Shown here: one piece after another, positions 8,099-15,142 of the stretch
Layout: each line of letters starts with the position of its first letter
Position numbering within the stretch: position 1 is the first letter of the stretch
Assembly (NCBI GenBank): GCA_018369015.1
Contig: JAGZDD010000045.1
Coordinates: forward strand, 1 to 24,013
Length of the DNA stretch: 24,013 nt
Direction: 5' to 3'
Origin: Clostridiales bacterium
GTDB taxonomy: Bacteria; Bacillota; Clostridia; Lachnospirales; Lachnospiraceae
Notes under the pieces: model-generated
Databases searched by the model: none
What the model was told of the DNA's origin: nothing
The model's input: only the letters and a program-made list of their open reading frames with translations
Translations under genes and position numbers: made by a program

Positions 8099-8178
8099 AA
8101 AAACCTCTATAATCTTTTGGCCAACGATAACTGTGGATAGTAACCAACTGATACAGCCGCCGATCGCAGCTTACTATC

Positions 8179-8574
8179 TCAGGCCAGCTTCGCAAGAATA
8201 CCGTTGACAAAAGATGGGGATTCATCGCTGCCATAGCGCTTTGCCAGCTCTACAGCCTCATTAATAGCCACTCCTGTCGGAACCTCATCGTCATAGAGCA
8301 TTTCAAAAAGCGCCAGACGGATAATCGTCAGATCCACCTTGCCCATACGTCCGGTCCTCCAGCCTGTGGCAACATCATTGACCTTACCATCAAGTTCTTC
8401 AAGCTTTTCAATGATATGCTTTACCTTTTCAAGTATGTATTCCGCATCCACGCCTTCCGGCTCCGCAAGGTGCATTGCATAAAGCTGCCCCTGCTCATCC
8501 ATCTCCTCGCGTCCAAAAAATTCTGCGCGGAACAAAAGTCTAAAAATATGTTCTCTTAACTCTCTTCTGCTCAT
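8179..8574 (-). CDS. nusB: Transcription antitermination factor NusB
   Basis: 131 aa, all-helical. With NusE it binds boxA RNA in rRNA leaders and promotes antitermination. Recognised by MSRRELREHIFRLLFRAEF at the N-terminus and by NEAVELAKRYGSDESPSFVNGILAKL at the C-terminus, both characteristic. The start is the ATG at 8574 with AAGGAAAGG at good spacing; a longer in-frame extension to 8610 runs into repeats and is not credible. The ribosome binding site forms the edge of the tandem repeat at 8587-8718. folD, which often follows nusB in Bacillus, is absent. Confidence 0.95.
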   Translation of the reverse strand: MSRRELREHIFRLLFRAEFFGREEMDEQGQLYAMHLAEPEGVDAEYILEKVKHIIEKLEELDGKVNDVATGWRTGRMGKVDLTIIRLALFEMLYDDEVPTGVAINEAVELAKRYGSDESPSFVNGILAKLA

Positions 8575-8586
8575 CAAAATTCCTTT

Positions 8587-8718
8587 CCTTATTCCTGCCG
8601 TGCTTCCCACGGCATCAAGTTATCCCCTTGCGGGATTTCCTTATTCCTGCCGTGTTTCTCACGGCATCAAGTTATCCCCTTGCGGGATTTCCTTATTCCT
8701 GCCGTGTTTCTCACGGCA
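8587..8718. repeat. Tandem 52-bp repeat in the nusB leader (about 2.5 units)
   Basis: Units begin at 8587, 8639 and 8691 with CCTTATTCCTGCCGTG. The first two are near identical (two C/T differences) and the third stops after 28 bases. Each unit holds the hairpin TGCCGTG-loop-CACGGCA, and complete units also hold ATCCC-CTTGC-GGGAT. Read as RNA on the minus strand, each unit carries AATAAGGAAA, and the copy nearest nusB serves as its ribosome binding site. There are no spacers, so this is not a CRISPR array. Confidence 0.9.
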
Positions 8719-8730
8719 GCAGGCACATAT

Positions 8731-8772
8731 AAAAGTAGCTGACCGTCACAAAAAATGAAGACAGTCAGCTAC
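8731..8772 (-). terminator. Intrinsic terminator after asp23
   Basis: On the minus strand, GTAGCTGACTGTC pairs with GACGGTCAGCTAC: 13 pairs, one of them G-T, around a 12-nt loop, followed by TTTT. It lies 25 nt after the asp23 stop, so nusB must be reached by read-through or from another promoter. Confidence 0.8.
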
Positions 8773-8797
8773 TACATCGTTACAGTTTACTTACCAA

Positions 8798-9187
8798 CTA
8801 TTTATCATTTTCCAGGTTCACATCAGCAACTCGAATATTTACTTCGGAAACATTAAGGCCGGTCATGGTCTCAATGGCATTTTTCACTCTTTCCTGTACA
8901 GCTTTGGATACTTCCGGGATACTGTAGCCATACTCAATGTTGATTCCCAGATCCACGGAAAGTGATTCCTCGCCAACATCAATCTTTACACCCTTGGACA
9001 GGTTCTTCTTGCCGAGCTTTGCCACAAGCTCGTTCGTAATATTCCCTGCCATGGACGCAACGCCCTTAACCTCCGTTGCGGCAAGGCCTGCAATGATCGT
9101 AATAACCTCATCCGAAATTCTTACATTCCCGGCAATGCCATCGTCCTGGATACGGTAAGTACTTCTGTCCTCCTGCTCTTTTGCCAT
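8798..9187 (-). CDS. Asp23/YqhY-family envelope stress protein
   Basis: 129 aa. DUF322/Asp23 family, cytosolic or membrane-associated. In Bacillus the YqhY member sits in the same place next to nusB and has been linked to acetyl-CoA carboxylase control. The hallmark region is ISDEVITIIAGLAATEVKGVASMAG, followed by GVKIDVGEESLSVDLGINIEYGYSIPEVSKAVQ. The start is the ATG at 9187 (MAKEQEDRSTY) with AGGAGG 8 nt upstream; a longer in-frame version to 9226 has no such site. accB and accC, adjacent in B. subtilis, are missing. A promoter at 9505-9533 would give a leader of about 310 nt spanning the 220-bp element. Confidence 0.92.
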   Translation of the reverse strand: MAKEQEDRSTYRIQDDGIAGNVRISDEVITIIAGLAATEVKGVASMAGNITNELVAKLGKKNLSKGVKIDVGEESLSVDLGINIEYGYSIPEVSKAVQERVKNAIETMTGLNVSEVNIRVADVNLENDK

Positions 9188-9212
9188 ATCAATAACCTCC
9201 TGCTGTATTAAG

Positions 9213-9239
9213 TCCCCGGAAGGCAAAACCTGCCGGGGA
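9213..9239 (-). promoter_or_regulatory. Strong hairpin just upstream of the asp23 ribosome binding site
   Basis: TCCCCGG-A-AGG-CAAAA-CCT-G-CCGGGGA forms a 10-pair stem with one internal mismatch, about 15 nt before the AGGAGG of asp23. No T-run follows on the minus strand, so it is more likely a leader structure than a terminator. A regulatory function is not shown. Confidence 0.55.
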
Positions 9240-9277
9240 TTATGTTCGTTTATAGTTAGTTACATCATATATCGCGC

Positions 9278-9497
9278 ATGAAAGCCAGATAGCTCCGTGC
9301 CTGCGGCACTCCCTCAATCATGCCCCAAAGTATGTCTACGTTCCACTTCGGTCGGCGCTAAACGCGTGTCACAGGCACGCAGCGCCGCACTTTCCGTTGC
9401 CTGACGGTAACTCGTGCTCATATTTTGGGGTTATCAAATGTGCATACACAGGGTCAAGTAAACTTGCCCCTGTGCCTGCCCACTTGATAGCTTTCAT
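9278..9497. repeat. 220-bp structured intergenic element, copy 1
   Basis: It begins ATGAAAGC and ends GCTTTCAT, and is near identical over its length to the reverse complement of 15143-15363. Internal stems are CCCCAAAGTATG (9323-9334) with CATATTTTGGGG (9419-9430), GGCGCT (9354-9359) with AGCGCC (9381-9386) enclosing GCGTG/CACGC, GTTGCC/GGTAAC, and a long imperfect hairpin TATCAA...TTGATA at 9432-9489. There is no ORF with a ribosome binding site and no obvious target-site duplication. It could be a miniature transposable element or a structured RNA; sequence alone does not decide. Confidence 0.85.
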
Positions 9498-9504
9498 AGT
9501 AAAC

Positions 9505-9533
9505 ATTATAACAAATTTTGTGCTTTTTGAAAA
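9505..9533 (-). promoter_or_regulatory. Extended -10 sigma-A-type promoter upstream of the 220-bp element and asp23
   Basis: On the minus strand, TTTTCA (9528-9533), a 17-nt spacer and TATAAT (9505-9510) preceded by TG one base before. The predicted start is about 9498, exactly at the edge of the 220-bp element. It would drive asp23 after the spoIIIA operon ends at 9538. Confidence 0.6.
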
Positions 9534-9537
9534 GCTT

Positions 9538-10248
9538 TTATTCACTTTTCAATGTTGTAATTACAATTTTATCCGTCGTACATTCCGTCTTGCGGGTAAC
9601 AATGTCTTCGACCTGAGCCTTCTGCGCGTCTGTGAGGGTCGGGAGGCAAATAACAACATCTACGCTTTCCTCATTAATGCTTACGACAGAATTGGCAAAA
9701 CCTTTAGCCTCAAGCATTGTTTCTGCGGCCAGCTCTTTTTCGGCTATATTTGTTAAATTCATCAAATCATTGGTCGCCTGCTCTTTAATATCCGCAGCCA
9801 CATTTTCATTGTCAATCACCTGCTGAAGCGTTTCTTTATTTTTCGAGCGGGTCTGTTCTCTGGACAGCCGGGCTGCGGAACAGAAATTGACCGCTGCTGA
9901 TGAATTCGTGCTTGTAAGTACAGCCTCGCCGATGTCATCCACATTGCCTATATCATCCTCGCTGGCAACATCTGAAGTTTCCGAAGCCAGGGCATCGCCG
10001 CTTTCCATAACCTGGCTTAAGTCCTCTTCCGGGGCCACATCGACATCAATCAATGTATCCTCCCCGTCATTTATTTCACCCTCAGCAATGTTGCCAAGGT
10101 CATCCACATTTTGGGTCACTGCCCCAACACTGCCGTCTTCCTTCGTGGTTGTCACTTTATCTGCCGTAAAATTCAGATACCCGGCGACAATGATCATAAT
10201 GACAAGAGATGTAATGATGACCTGATTTTTCTTGAAAATTCGTTTCAA
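9538..10248 (-). CDS. spoIIIAH: Stage III sporulation protein AH
   Basis: 236 aa. Mother-cell component of the SpoIIIA-SpoIIQ channel; its C-terminal YscJ/FliF-like domain would bind forespore SpoIIQ across the intermembrane space. One N-terminal membrane segment (about residues 9-27), then an Asp/Glu/Ser/Ala-rich linker (about 36-120), then the folded domain with SREQTRSKNKETLQQVIDNE and a ring-forming alpha/beta region (AKGFANSVVSINEESVDVVI). The start codon is TTG at 10246-10248, with GGAGGG 7 nt upstream. It is last in the operon, 14 nt after spoIIIAG. The linker is acidic and low complexity, and the first half is poorly conserved in the family. Confidence 0.93.
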   Translation of the reverse strand: MKRIFKKNQVIITSLVIMIIVAGYLNFTADKVTTTKEDGSVGAVTQNVDDLGNIAEGEINDGEDTLIDVDVAPEEDLSQVMESGDALASETSDVASEDDIGNVDDIGEAVLTSTNSSAAVNFCSAARLSREQTRSKNKETLQQVIDNENVAADIKEQATNDLMNLTNIAEKELAAETMLEAKGFANSVVSINEESVDVVICLPTLTDAQKAQVEDIVTRKTECTTDKIVITTLKSE

Positions 10249-10262
10249 TTGTTTCCCTCCTG

Positions 10263-10931
10263 TTAAGATTCCATTTTTACTACTTTAATTTTATGCACAG
10301 GAAGATTAAATAGAACGCTCACTGCCTGAGTTATTTCGTCAACCACGTATTCATCGTCCGCTCCGGGTGCCACGACAACCACGCCTTCGATTTCAGGTAC
10401 AAGCTCTTTAATTATATACGGCTCGCCATCATCTGTTCCGGATGCTGTGTTCCCATACAAAGAGGTTTCTCCATAGCTGCTCTCATCCGTCACCCGGGTG
10501 CCTCCGCTGCTGTCATTTTCAGTCACTTTAGACGCTGTTTTATTCACATCCTTACCGACAACCTTTTCCCGGGTAGCCCGGGCGGTGATCATTACCTCAA
10601 CATTTCCCGCGCCTTCGACCTTCGACAGCAAAGCCTCAAGCCGCTCCTTAGCATCGGCCACATAATCCTCAAGTGTCTGCCCTTCACTTAAATTGCCGGT
10701 TCCAAAAGCGGCCAAGCTCTCACCGACGCCATTGGGATTATTTCCATCCCCTCCGCCGGGGTCACTGCTCCCGTAAGACGCGGCTCCCCCAGATGCCGTA
10801 CTCCCCTCCTTTTTATCAGATACCGGCCAGGCAATCACCAAAATCAAAATTCCGACAAGTACAAGCATCAGCAGGGAACGTTTTTTATCCTTTTTGACAT
10901 TTTCGCTAAACTTTTTCAGCCATTCACCCAT
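10263..10931 (-). CDS. spoIIIAG: Stage III sporulation protein AG
   Basis: 222 aa. Ring-forming component of the feeding-tube channel in the mother-cell engulfing membrane. One membrane segment (RSLLMLVLVGILILVIAWPV, about residues 18-37), a Gly/Ser/Asn-rich linker, then the ring-building domain with LEDYVADAKERLEALLSKVEGAGNV and a C-terminal VVVVAPGADD...VSVLFNLPVHKIKVVKM. A polar insertion (about residues 130-170) corresponds to the region that forms the beta-triangle in B. subtilis AG. The ATG at 10931 is preferred: GGAGG is 9 nt upstream, and the ORF overlaps the spoIIIAF stop by 8 bp (ATGGGTGA). GTG codons at 10937 and 10940 lie too close to the ribosome binding site. Confidence 0.93.
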   Translation of the reverse strand: MGEWLKKFSENVKKDKKRSLLMLVLVGILILVIAWPVSDKKEGSTASGGAASYGSSDPGGGDGNNPNGVGESLAAFGTGNLSEGQTLEDYVADAKERLEALLSKVEGAGNVEVMITARATREKVVGKDVNKTASKVTENDSSGGTRVTDESSYGETSLYGNTASGTDDGEPYIIKELVPEIEGVVVVAPGADDEYVVDEITQAVSVLFNLPVHKIKVVKMES

Positions 10932-11628
10932 GGCCACCACCCTCCATGGTTATCACAATCTGATTTACAGGAACGCCATAATTTGCCGATAAAAGCTCTT
11001 TTAGAGGCAAAAATGCTTCATCCGAAGCTTTATTTTCATTTTCCGCTGCCGCAGGAGGTTCCAAACGATCCACAGTTACAGGCTCTACCTTTTCTACCGG
11101 CTCTACCTTTGCCATGCCGCTGTCATTTTGGGCTTCTTCATCACCGGCACTGCCGCTGCCCTCCAAAATACAGTCATCTGCAACGCCCCCAAGTACAAGC
11201 CTCACTGCCATGACAGCGCCAAAAGCCTCACTGTCCTTATCTTCCTCTACGTCAACCTCCAAAAAGGCCACCGTATATCCCTCATTTTCCACAAGCGCCT
11301 CCATTTGTTCCTTTAGACTCCCTTTATATTGGTCCAGCACCCACGACTCTTTTTGCAGTGCGGCCGCGCTGCCGTCAAAGCTGTCCAGGGAAGCCCCGTC
11401 ATCAAAAGCCAGGGCATTTTTAAAGCTCTCCCACTGAAAAAAATAATCAACCGAACCGTCCACATTGAAAAGCTTTAGCAGCGGTGAAAAAACAATCAAA
11501 ATAAAAACCATGCCTGCGGCTGCCCGGATATATTTTTTATAATCCGAATCTGGAAGTATTTCTTCAAGAAGTGTCAGGACAAGAAAAAAAACAACAATAT
11601 TTTTGACCCATGAAAAAACTGCTTCCAT
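10924..11628 (-). CDS. spoIIIAF: Stage III sporulation protein AF
   Basis: 234 aa. Inner part of the SpoIIIA complex. Two N-terminal membrane segments (KNIVVFFLVLTLLEEILP and AAAGMVFILIVFSPLLKLF) with the family's conserved YKKYIRAAAGM between them, followed by an extramembrane domain ending LPLKELLSANYGVPVNQIVITMEGG. The ATG at 11628 shares one base with the spoIIIAE stop (TAATG), with GGAGG 6 nt upstream; longer in-frame starts lie inside spoIIIAE. A Glu/Val/Pro-rich stretch (MAKVEPVEKVEPVTVDRLEPP) makes it somewhat longer than the B. subtilis protein. Confidence 0.92.
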   Translation of the reverse strand: MEAVFSWVKNIVVFFLVLTLLEEILPDSDYKKYIRAAAGMVFILIVFSPLLKLFNVDGSVDYFFQWESFKNALAFDDGASLDSFDGSAAALQKESWVLDQYKGSLKEQMEALVENEGYTVAFLEVDVEEDKDSEAFGAVMAVRLVLGGVADDCILEGSGSAGDEEAQNDSGMAKVEPVEKVEPVTVDRLEPPAAAENENKASDEAFLPLKELLSANYGVPVNQIVITMEGGGHG

Positions 11629-12821
11629 TATCCGCCTCCAATAGCCAGATTTGACGATGAAGCAATCACTGCCAGGGAGAGTACAAAAAGCAGGATAGCC
11701 GCTCCAACAGCCATCAAAAGTAAAATCACACTGTCTGCTGTAATATGGATACATTCCACAATGCGCTCGTCCGATACTGGCTGGATCACCGCCTCCGCCA
11801 CTTTATACATCAGGGCAATCACCAACAGCTTTATCAGAGGGAGGGCGCAGATAATGAGAATAACGATAAGTCCTCCCACGCCTATGGCATTTTTTATAAG
11901 CACCCCTGAACCGATCGCCGTTTTCGCCGCAACATTCAGGGCGCTTCCAATTCCTGGAATCACGGAAGACAGCTTCATAAATGCTGAATTTTTAAAAGAG
12001 TCAAATGCCGGAAGGACCATACCCTGAATAATATTCAGGCCAAGCGTCAGTCCAAGCATTGTTTTTAGTGACCATGAAATAACTGTCCGTATAAGCTCGC
12101 ATAGTTTGGACATGTAATTTTCTTTGGAAATATGATTGGCCAATGAAAGAAGCATGTACACCTGAATGAGTCCTAAAAGCATATGGCAAATGAGCCAGTC
12201 TACTGCCGTAATAGCCATCGCCGTCACCGCATAAAAACCGGAAGCGCTGGCCGCCCCCGAAGCAAAAGCAATCGCTGTGCAAAAGGCGGGAAGAAGGGCG
12301 CTCATAAAGTCCACAAGAAACCCAAGCATCCCCGAGGCTATACTAAATGCCGCCAAAAAAGAGGTCAAAAGCAGTGAAAATAAAATAATATAGGTCATGT
12401 AAAAGCCTGTAGCCGCCACATAATTTTTAGCAAAGGCCACTGAAAAATTGGTAAATACGGCACCGATCACCGCAATACCAATAATCTGCAAAAGCGCCTC
12501 CCGGTTCGTGTCAATTTCCAGAAAAATATGTTCATAAACATATTTGCCGATACTTTCCAGTGTCATTTCCAGATCCCCGGAAAAAAGCTGGGCAACAATA
12601 TCTGAAAAGGACACTGTGTAGCCGGAGGCTGCCTCGTCAATAATACTTTGTATATCCCCGTAATCGCCGCCCTCCAAAGGATTTGCGGCAGCATTTTCCC
12701 CGCTGCCAGGAGCTTCGGCCCCGTAAAGCTTAACCCGGCCAAGAAAAAATGCGGCTATTAGCGCAAAAATTGCGGCGGCGGCCCATTTCCCAAATTGATA
12801 TTTTCTTTGCTTCATAATCAT
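11628..12821 (-). CDS. spoIIIAE: Stage III sporulation protein AE
   Basis: 397 aa. Polytopic membrane protein of the SpoIIIA channel. An N-terminal signal or anchor segment (WAAAAIFALIAAFFLG) precedes a polar region (about residues 35-110), then seven or so hydrophobic segments from IIGIAVIGAVFTNFSVAF to AILLFVLSLAVIASSS. Conserved SVIPGIGSALNVAAKTAIGSG is present. The ATG at 12821 overlaps the spoIIIAD stop by 4 bp (ATGA); Met 3 at 12815 is a possible alternative. Very close packing with AD and AF indicates co-translation. Confidence 0.93.
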   Translation of the reverse strand: MIMKQRKYQFGKWAAAAIFALIAAFFLGRVKLYGAEAPGSGENAAANPLEGGDYGDIQSIIDEAASGYTVSFSDIVAQLFSGDLEMTLESIGKYVYEHIFLEIDTNREALLQIIGIAVIGAVFTNFSVAFAKNYVAATGFYMTYIILFSLLLTSFLAAFSIASGMLGFLVDFMSALLPAFCTAIAFASGAASASGFYAVTAMAITAVDWLICHMLLGLIQVYMLLSLANHISKENYMSKLCELIRTVISWSLKTMLGLTLGLNIIQGMVLPAFDSFKNSAFMKLSSVIPGIGSALNVAAKTAIGSGVLIKNAIGVGGLIVILIICALPLIKLLVIALMYKVAEAVIQPVSDERIVECIHITADSVILLLMAVGAAILLFVLSLAVIASSSNLAIGGG

Positions 12822-13201
12822 AAAAAGCTTCCCACAATGTCAAGAAGCGACATCAAAATCGGCATACTCATTACAAGTATCGTAAGCTTCCCTGCAACCT
12901 CAATCTGTGAGGCTATTGCCGAATATCCGGCGTCTTTGCACAGCGATGATGAAAATTCACATACATAGGAAACGCCGATCACCTTGATAAGAATACCGAT
13001 ATATTGATGATTAATGGAAATAAAGCCGCCAATCTGCCGGATGACTTCAATAATCGTTTCCAGCTTGACAAGAATAAATGTAAAAATAATCCCTCCCGCA
13101 GCAAGGCTTATAAAGCTGGAATATTCTCCTTTAATCTGTTTAAACCCTAAGGCCAGTATGACTGCGCATATCCCCAGTATGGCTACCTTAAACAAAGTCA
13201 T
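12818..13201 (-). CDS. spoIIIAD: Stage III sporulation protein AD
   Basis: 127 aa. Small membrane protein of the SpoIIIA channel with about four hydrophobic segments (VAILGICAVILALGF, ISLAAGGIIFTFILV, YIGILIKVIGVSYVCEF, LTILVMSMPILMSLLDIVGSF). The motif CEFSSSLCKDAGYSAIASQIEVAGK is characteristic. The ATG at 13201 follows AGGAAGGTGAT and lies 12 nt after spoIIIAC. Confidence 0.93.
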   Translation of the reverse strand: MTLFKVAILGICAVILALGFKQIKGEYSSFISLAAGGIIFTFILVKLETIIEVIRQIGGFISINHQYIGILIKVIGVSYVCEFSSSLCKDAGYSAIASQIEVAGKLTILVMSMPILMSLLDIVGSFL

Positions 13202-13213
13202 TCCATCACCTTC

Positions 13214-13408
13214 CTACAAGGCAAAAAGCTGACGAATGGTTTCAAATAATTCATAAATATAAGGAACGATCCACAAAAGGACAAGAATCAGACCGGCCAG
13301 ACTAATCATAAAAGCATGTTCATCCCGCCCGGAATGTTTCAAAATCTGGCCAAGGATTGTCACCAGAATACCAACGGCGGCTATTTTAAAGATTAAGCTG
13401 ATGGTCAT
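13214..13408 (-). CDS. spoIIIAC: Stage III sporulation protein AC
   Basis: 64 aa, the usual size. Two membrane segments (IFKIAAVGILVTILGQIL and AFMISLAGLILVLLWIV) separated by the conserved KHSGRDEHA. The ATG at 13408 has GGGAGG 6 nt upstream. Unlike the other spoIIIA junctions, it is separated from the gene before it (spoIIIAB) by about 200 nt holding a repeat element. Confidence 0.94.
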   Translation of the reverse strand: MTISLIFKIAAVGILVTILGQILKHSGRDEHAFMISLAGLILVLLWIVPYIYELFETIRQLFAL

Positions 13409-13434
13409 ACCATTCCTCCCGCAGCGTTTTAGAT

Positions 13435-13607
13435 GTAACTATTCAGCCATGCCATCTCGGATTTGCGCAGCTAATGCTGCTAACCGCCGCCAACAAGGCT
13501 AAATCCTCGATTCGGGCTAAGCGCCCTATGTCTGAGGCGGATAAAACTCTCTGCAAGCCAGCTTGCGCCAAAGTTTGTCCGCCTCAGCCGCATGGCTGAA
13601 TAGTTAC
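13435..13607. repeat. TAACnnTTCAGCC-family element between spoIIIAB and spoIIIAC
   Basis: 173 bp with a perfect 17-bp terminal inverted repeat, GTAACTATTCAGCCATG (13435-13451) and its complement (13591-13607). The interior has further complementary blocks (TCTGAGGCGGAT near 13530 with GTCCGCCTCAG near 13577). No ORF. It starts 2 nt after the spoIIIAB stop codon and ends 27 nt before the spoIIIAC start. Confidence 0.9.
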
Positions 13608-13609
13608 TT

Positions 13610-14152
13610 TCAGATAAACAGGATCACAACAAAAACACCGCCAAGCACCCACAAACCGCCATAAACCTTTTTCTGGCTGCTAAGCTCACCGCCAAGCTTG
13701 TCAATGGTTGTCTGCAATTCGATCCCGAAAAATTCCAAAAATGATAACTGCATTTTTGTGTCATGGCTTCCAAGCGTATCGCCAAGCCTTTGAATCATTT
13801 TAAGATCCGAAGCCTTAAGCGGACCTCCGCTTAAATGGATGTCCACATTTTGGGCCCAGACCGATGAAAGCTTTTGCCCCTTGCCCTGACGCAAATCGCT
13901 GCTTACATGATAAAAAAAATCCCTGTACACCGGCCCCGCCATCTGGGCGGTATGGGCGAGCATGGCTGGCACCGGCTCTGACATGCAGCGTATTTCCCCA
14001 CTCATATGAAGGACAAGGCTTTTAAGCTCCGTAAGCGCCCTAAGCCGTCCGGACAGCCCTGTACACATAAAATACCCCATGCCGCAGCAGCCACCCATAA
14101 TGCAAAGCGCCCCTACCAGCTTAAGAGCGAAGCAAATTACATCCAAAGGCAT
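13610..14152 (-). CDS. spoIIIAB: Stage III sporulation protein AB
   Basis: 180 aa. Membrane component of the SpoIIIA complex with terminal hydrophobic segments (ALKLVGALCIMGGCCGMGYFM and YGGLWVLGGVFVVILFI) and a helical middle (LRALTELKSLVLHMSGEIRCMSEPVPAML, LGDTLGSHDTKMQLSFLEFF), related in fold to GspF-type proteins. The ATG at 14152 has AGGAG 9 nt upstream; a TTG directly before it (14155) is an equally spaced alternative. It overlaps spoIIIAA by 32 bp. The stop is followed at once by a repeat element. Confidence 0.92.
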   Translation of the reverse strand: MPLDVICFALKLVGALCIMGGCCGMGYFMCTGLSGRLRALTELKSLVLHMSGEIRCMSEPVPAMLAHTAQMAGPVYRDFFYHVSSDLRQGKGQKLSSVWAQNVDIHLSGGPLKASDLKMIQRLGDTLGSHDTKMQLSFLEFFGIELQTTIDKLGGELSSQKKVYGGLWVLGGVFVVILFI

Positions 14153-15083
14153 CAAACACCGCTCCTATACACCCGGCCTTAGAAAGATCTCCCAGCACAA
14201 CATATCTTTCAAAAAGCCGTTCCTGCACAAGCCTGCGCAGCACAGGCCGGCTCCTGAGATCATCCACAGAGCTTCCATGGACCGTGGCAATCAGCTTACA
14301 ACCGCAATTAATAACATACTCTATAGCCTCTAAGTCCTGCCGGCTCCCAACCTCGTCTACCGCAATAACCTGGGGTGACATGGAACGGATCAGCATCATC
14401 ATTCCCTCAGCTTTGGGGCAGCAGTCCAGCACATCTGTCCGTATTCCCACATCATTTTGGGGAACTCCCATATAGCAGGCAGCAATTTCTGAACGTTCAT
14501 CGACAACCCCCACGTTAATTCCATCCGGGCTTGTGGAAACCTGTCTTATAATATCCCGAAGGATCGTTGTTTTCCCGCAGCGGGGCGGTGAAATAATCAA
14601 TGTATGATACACGTTCTTTCCTGATTTTATGTAGGGCATGACCCGGTCAGCGCAGCCGGGAATCTGATGGGAAAGGCGGATATTAATAAAAGAAATATAT
14701 TTAATATTCCTTATTTTTCCATCTTCCAAAACAATTTTCCCTGCGATTCCAACCCGATGGCCGCCCTGTATTGTAATAAAGCCCTGGCGTATTTCATCCT
14801 CATAGGCGTACAGTGAATAATCGCTGATATATTCCATTGTTTCCCGGATCTGTTCGTGGGTGACAATAACAGCCTCCTTTGCTTCATTGGAGAATTGGCC
14901 GTTTTTCAACAAAAAAGTTTCTCTGTGATTGTAGACGACCATAAGCGGGCCGTTCACACGCAAGCGTATTTCCTGAAGCTTTTCCATATCACAGCTTAGC
15001 TGCTCAAAAAAAGGACGCAAAGAAGCAGCAAAAATACGGCATAGCTGAGATTTCTTTGCGTCCATATCCATAATTTGATCCAT
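14121..15083 (-). CDS. spoIIIAA: Stage III sporulation protein AA (ATPase)
   Basis: 320 aa. Cytoplasmic, secretion-ATPase-like protein that would energise the SpoIIIA channel from the mother cell. Walker A is SPPRCGKTT at residues 165-173; Walker B is MSPQVIAVDEVGS; the block GGHRVGIAGKIVLEDG precedes it. The ATG at 15083 is preferred, with AGGTGA 5 nt upstream, over a GTG at 15092 that lacks a usable site. It is the first gene of the operon, with a sigma-E-like -10 about 20 nt before the start. It overlaps spoIIIAB by 32 bp. Confidence 0.95.
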   Translation of the reverse strand: MDQIMDMDAKKSQLCRIFAASLRPFFEQLSCDMEKLQEIRLRVNGPLMVVYNHRETFLLKNGQFSNEAKEAVIVTHEQIRETMEYISDYSLYAYEDEIRQGFITIQGGHRVGIAGKIVLEDGKIRNIKYISFINIRLSHQIPGCADRVMPYIKSGKNVYHTLIISPPRCGKTTILRDIIRQVSTSPDGINVGVVDERSEIAACYMGVPQNDVGIRTDVLDCCPKAEGMMMLIRSMSPQVIAVDEVGSRQDLEAIEYVINCGCKLIATVHGSSVDDLRSRPVLRRLVQERLFERYVVLGDLSKAGCIGAVFDAFGCNLLRS

Positions 15084-15104
15084 AACTCTCACCTGCCTGC
15101 TTAC

Positions 15105-15112
15105 AGTATATG
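15105..15112 (-). promoter_or_regulatory. Sigma-E-like -10 element for the spoIIIA operon
   Basis: On the minus strand CATATACT fits the sigma-E -10 consensus CATAyAhT at every position and would start transcription about 15-20 nt before the spoIIIAA ATG. The -35 side (TCTTATA, about 13 nt upstream) is a poor match. spoIIIA is a known sigma-E operon in Bacillus, which raises the prior. Confidence 0.55.
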
Positions 15113-15142
15113 CAGACAGCTTGTATATAAGAACATTTTAAT

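Noticed and set aside
8587..8718. CRISPR array
   Set aside because: The units follow each other without unique spacers, there are only about 2.5 of them, and no cas genes are present.
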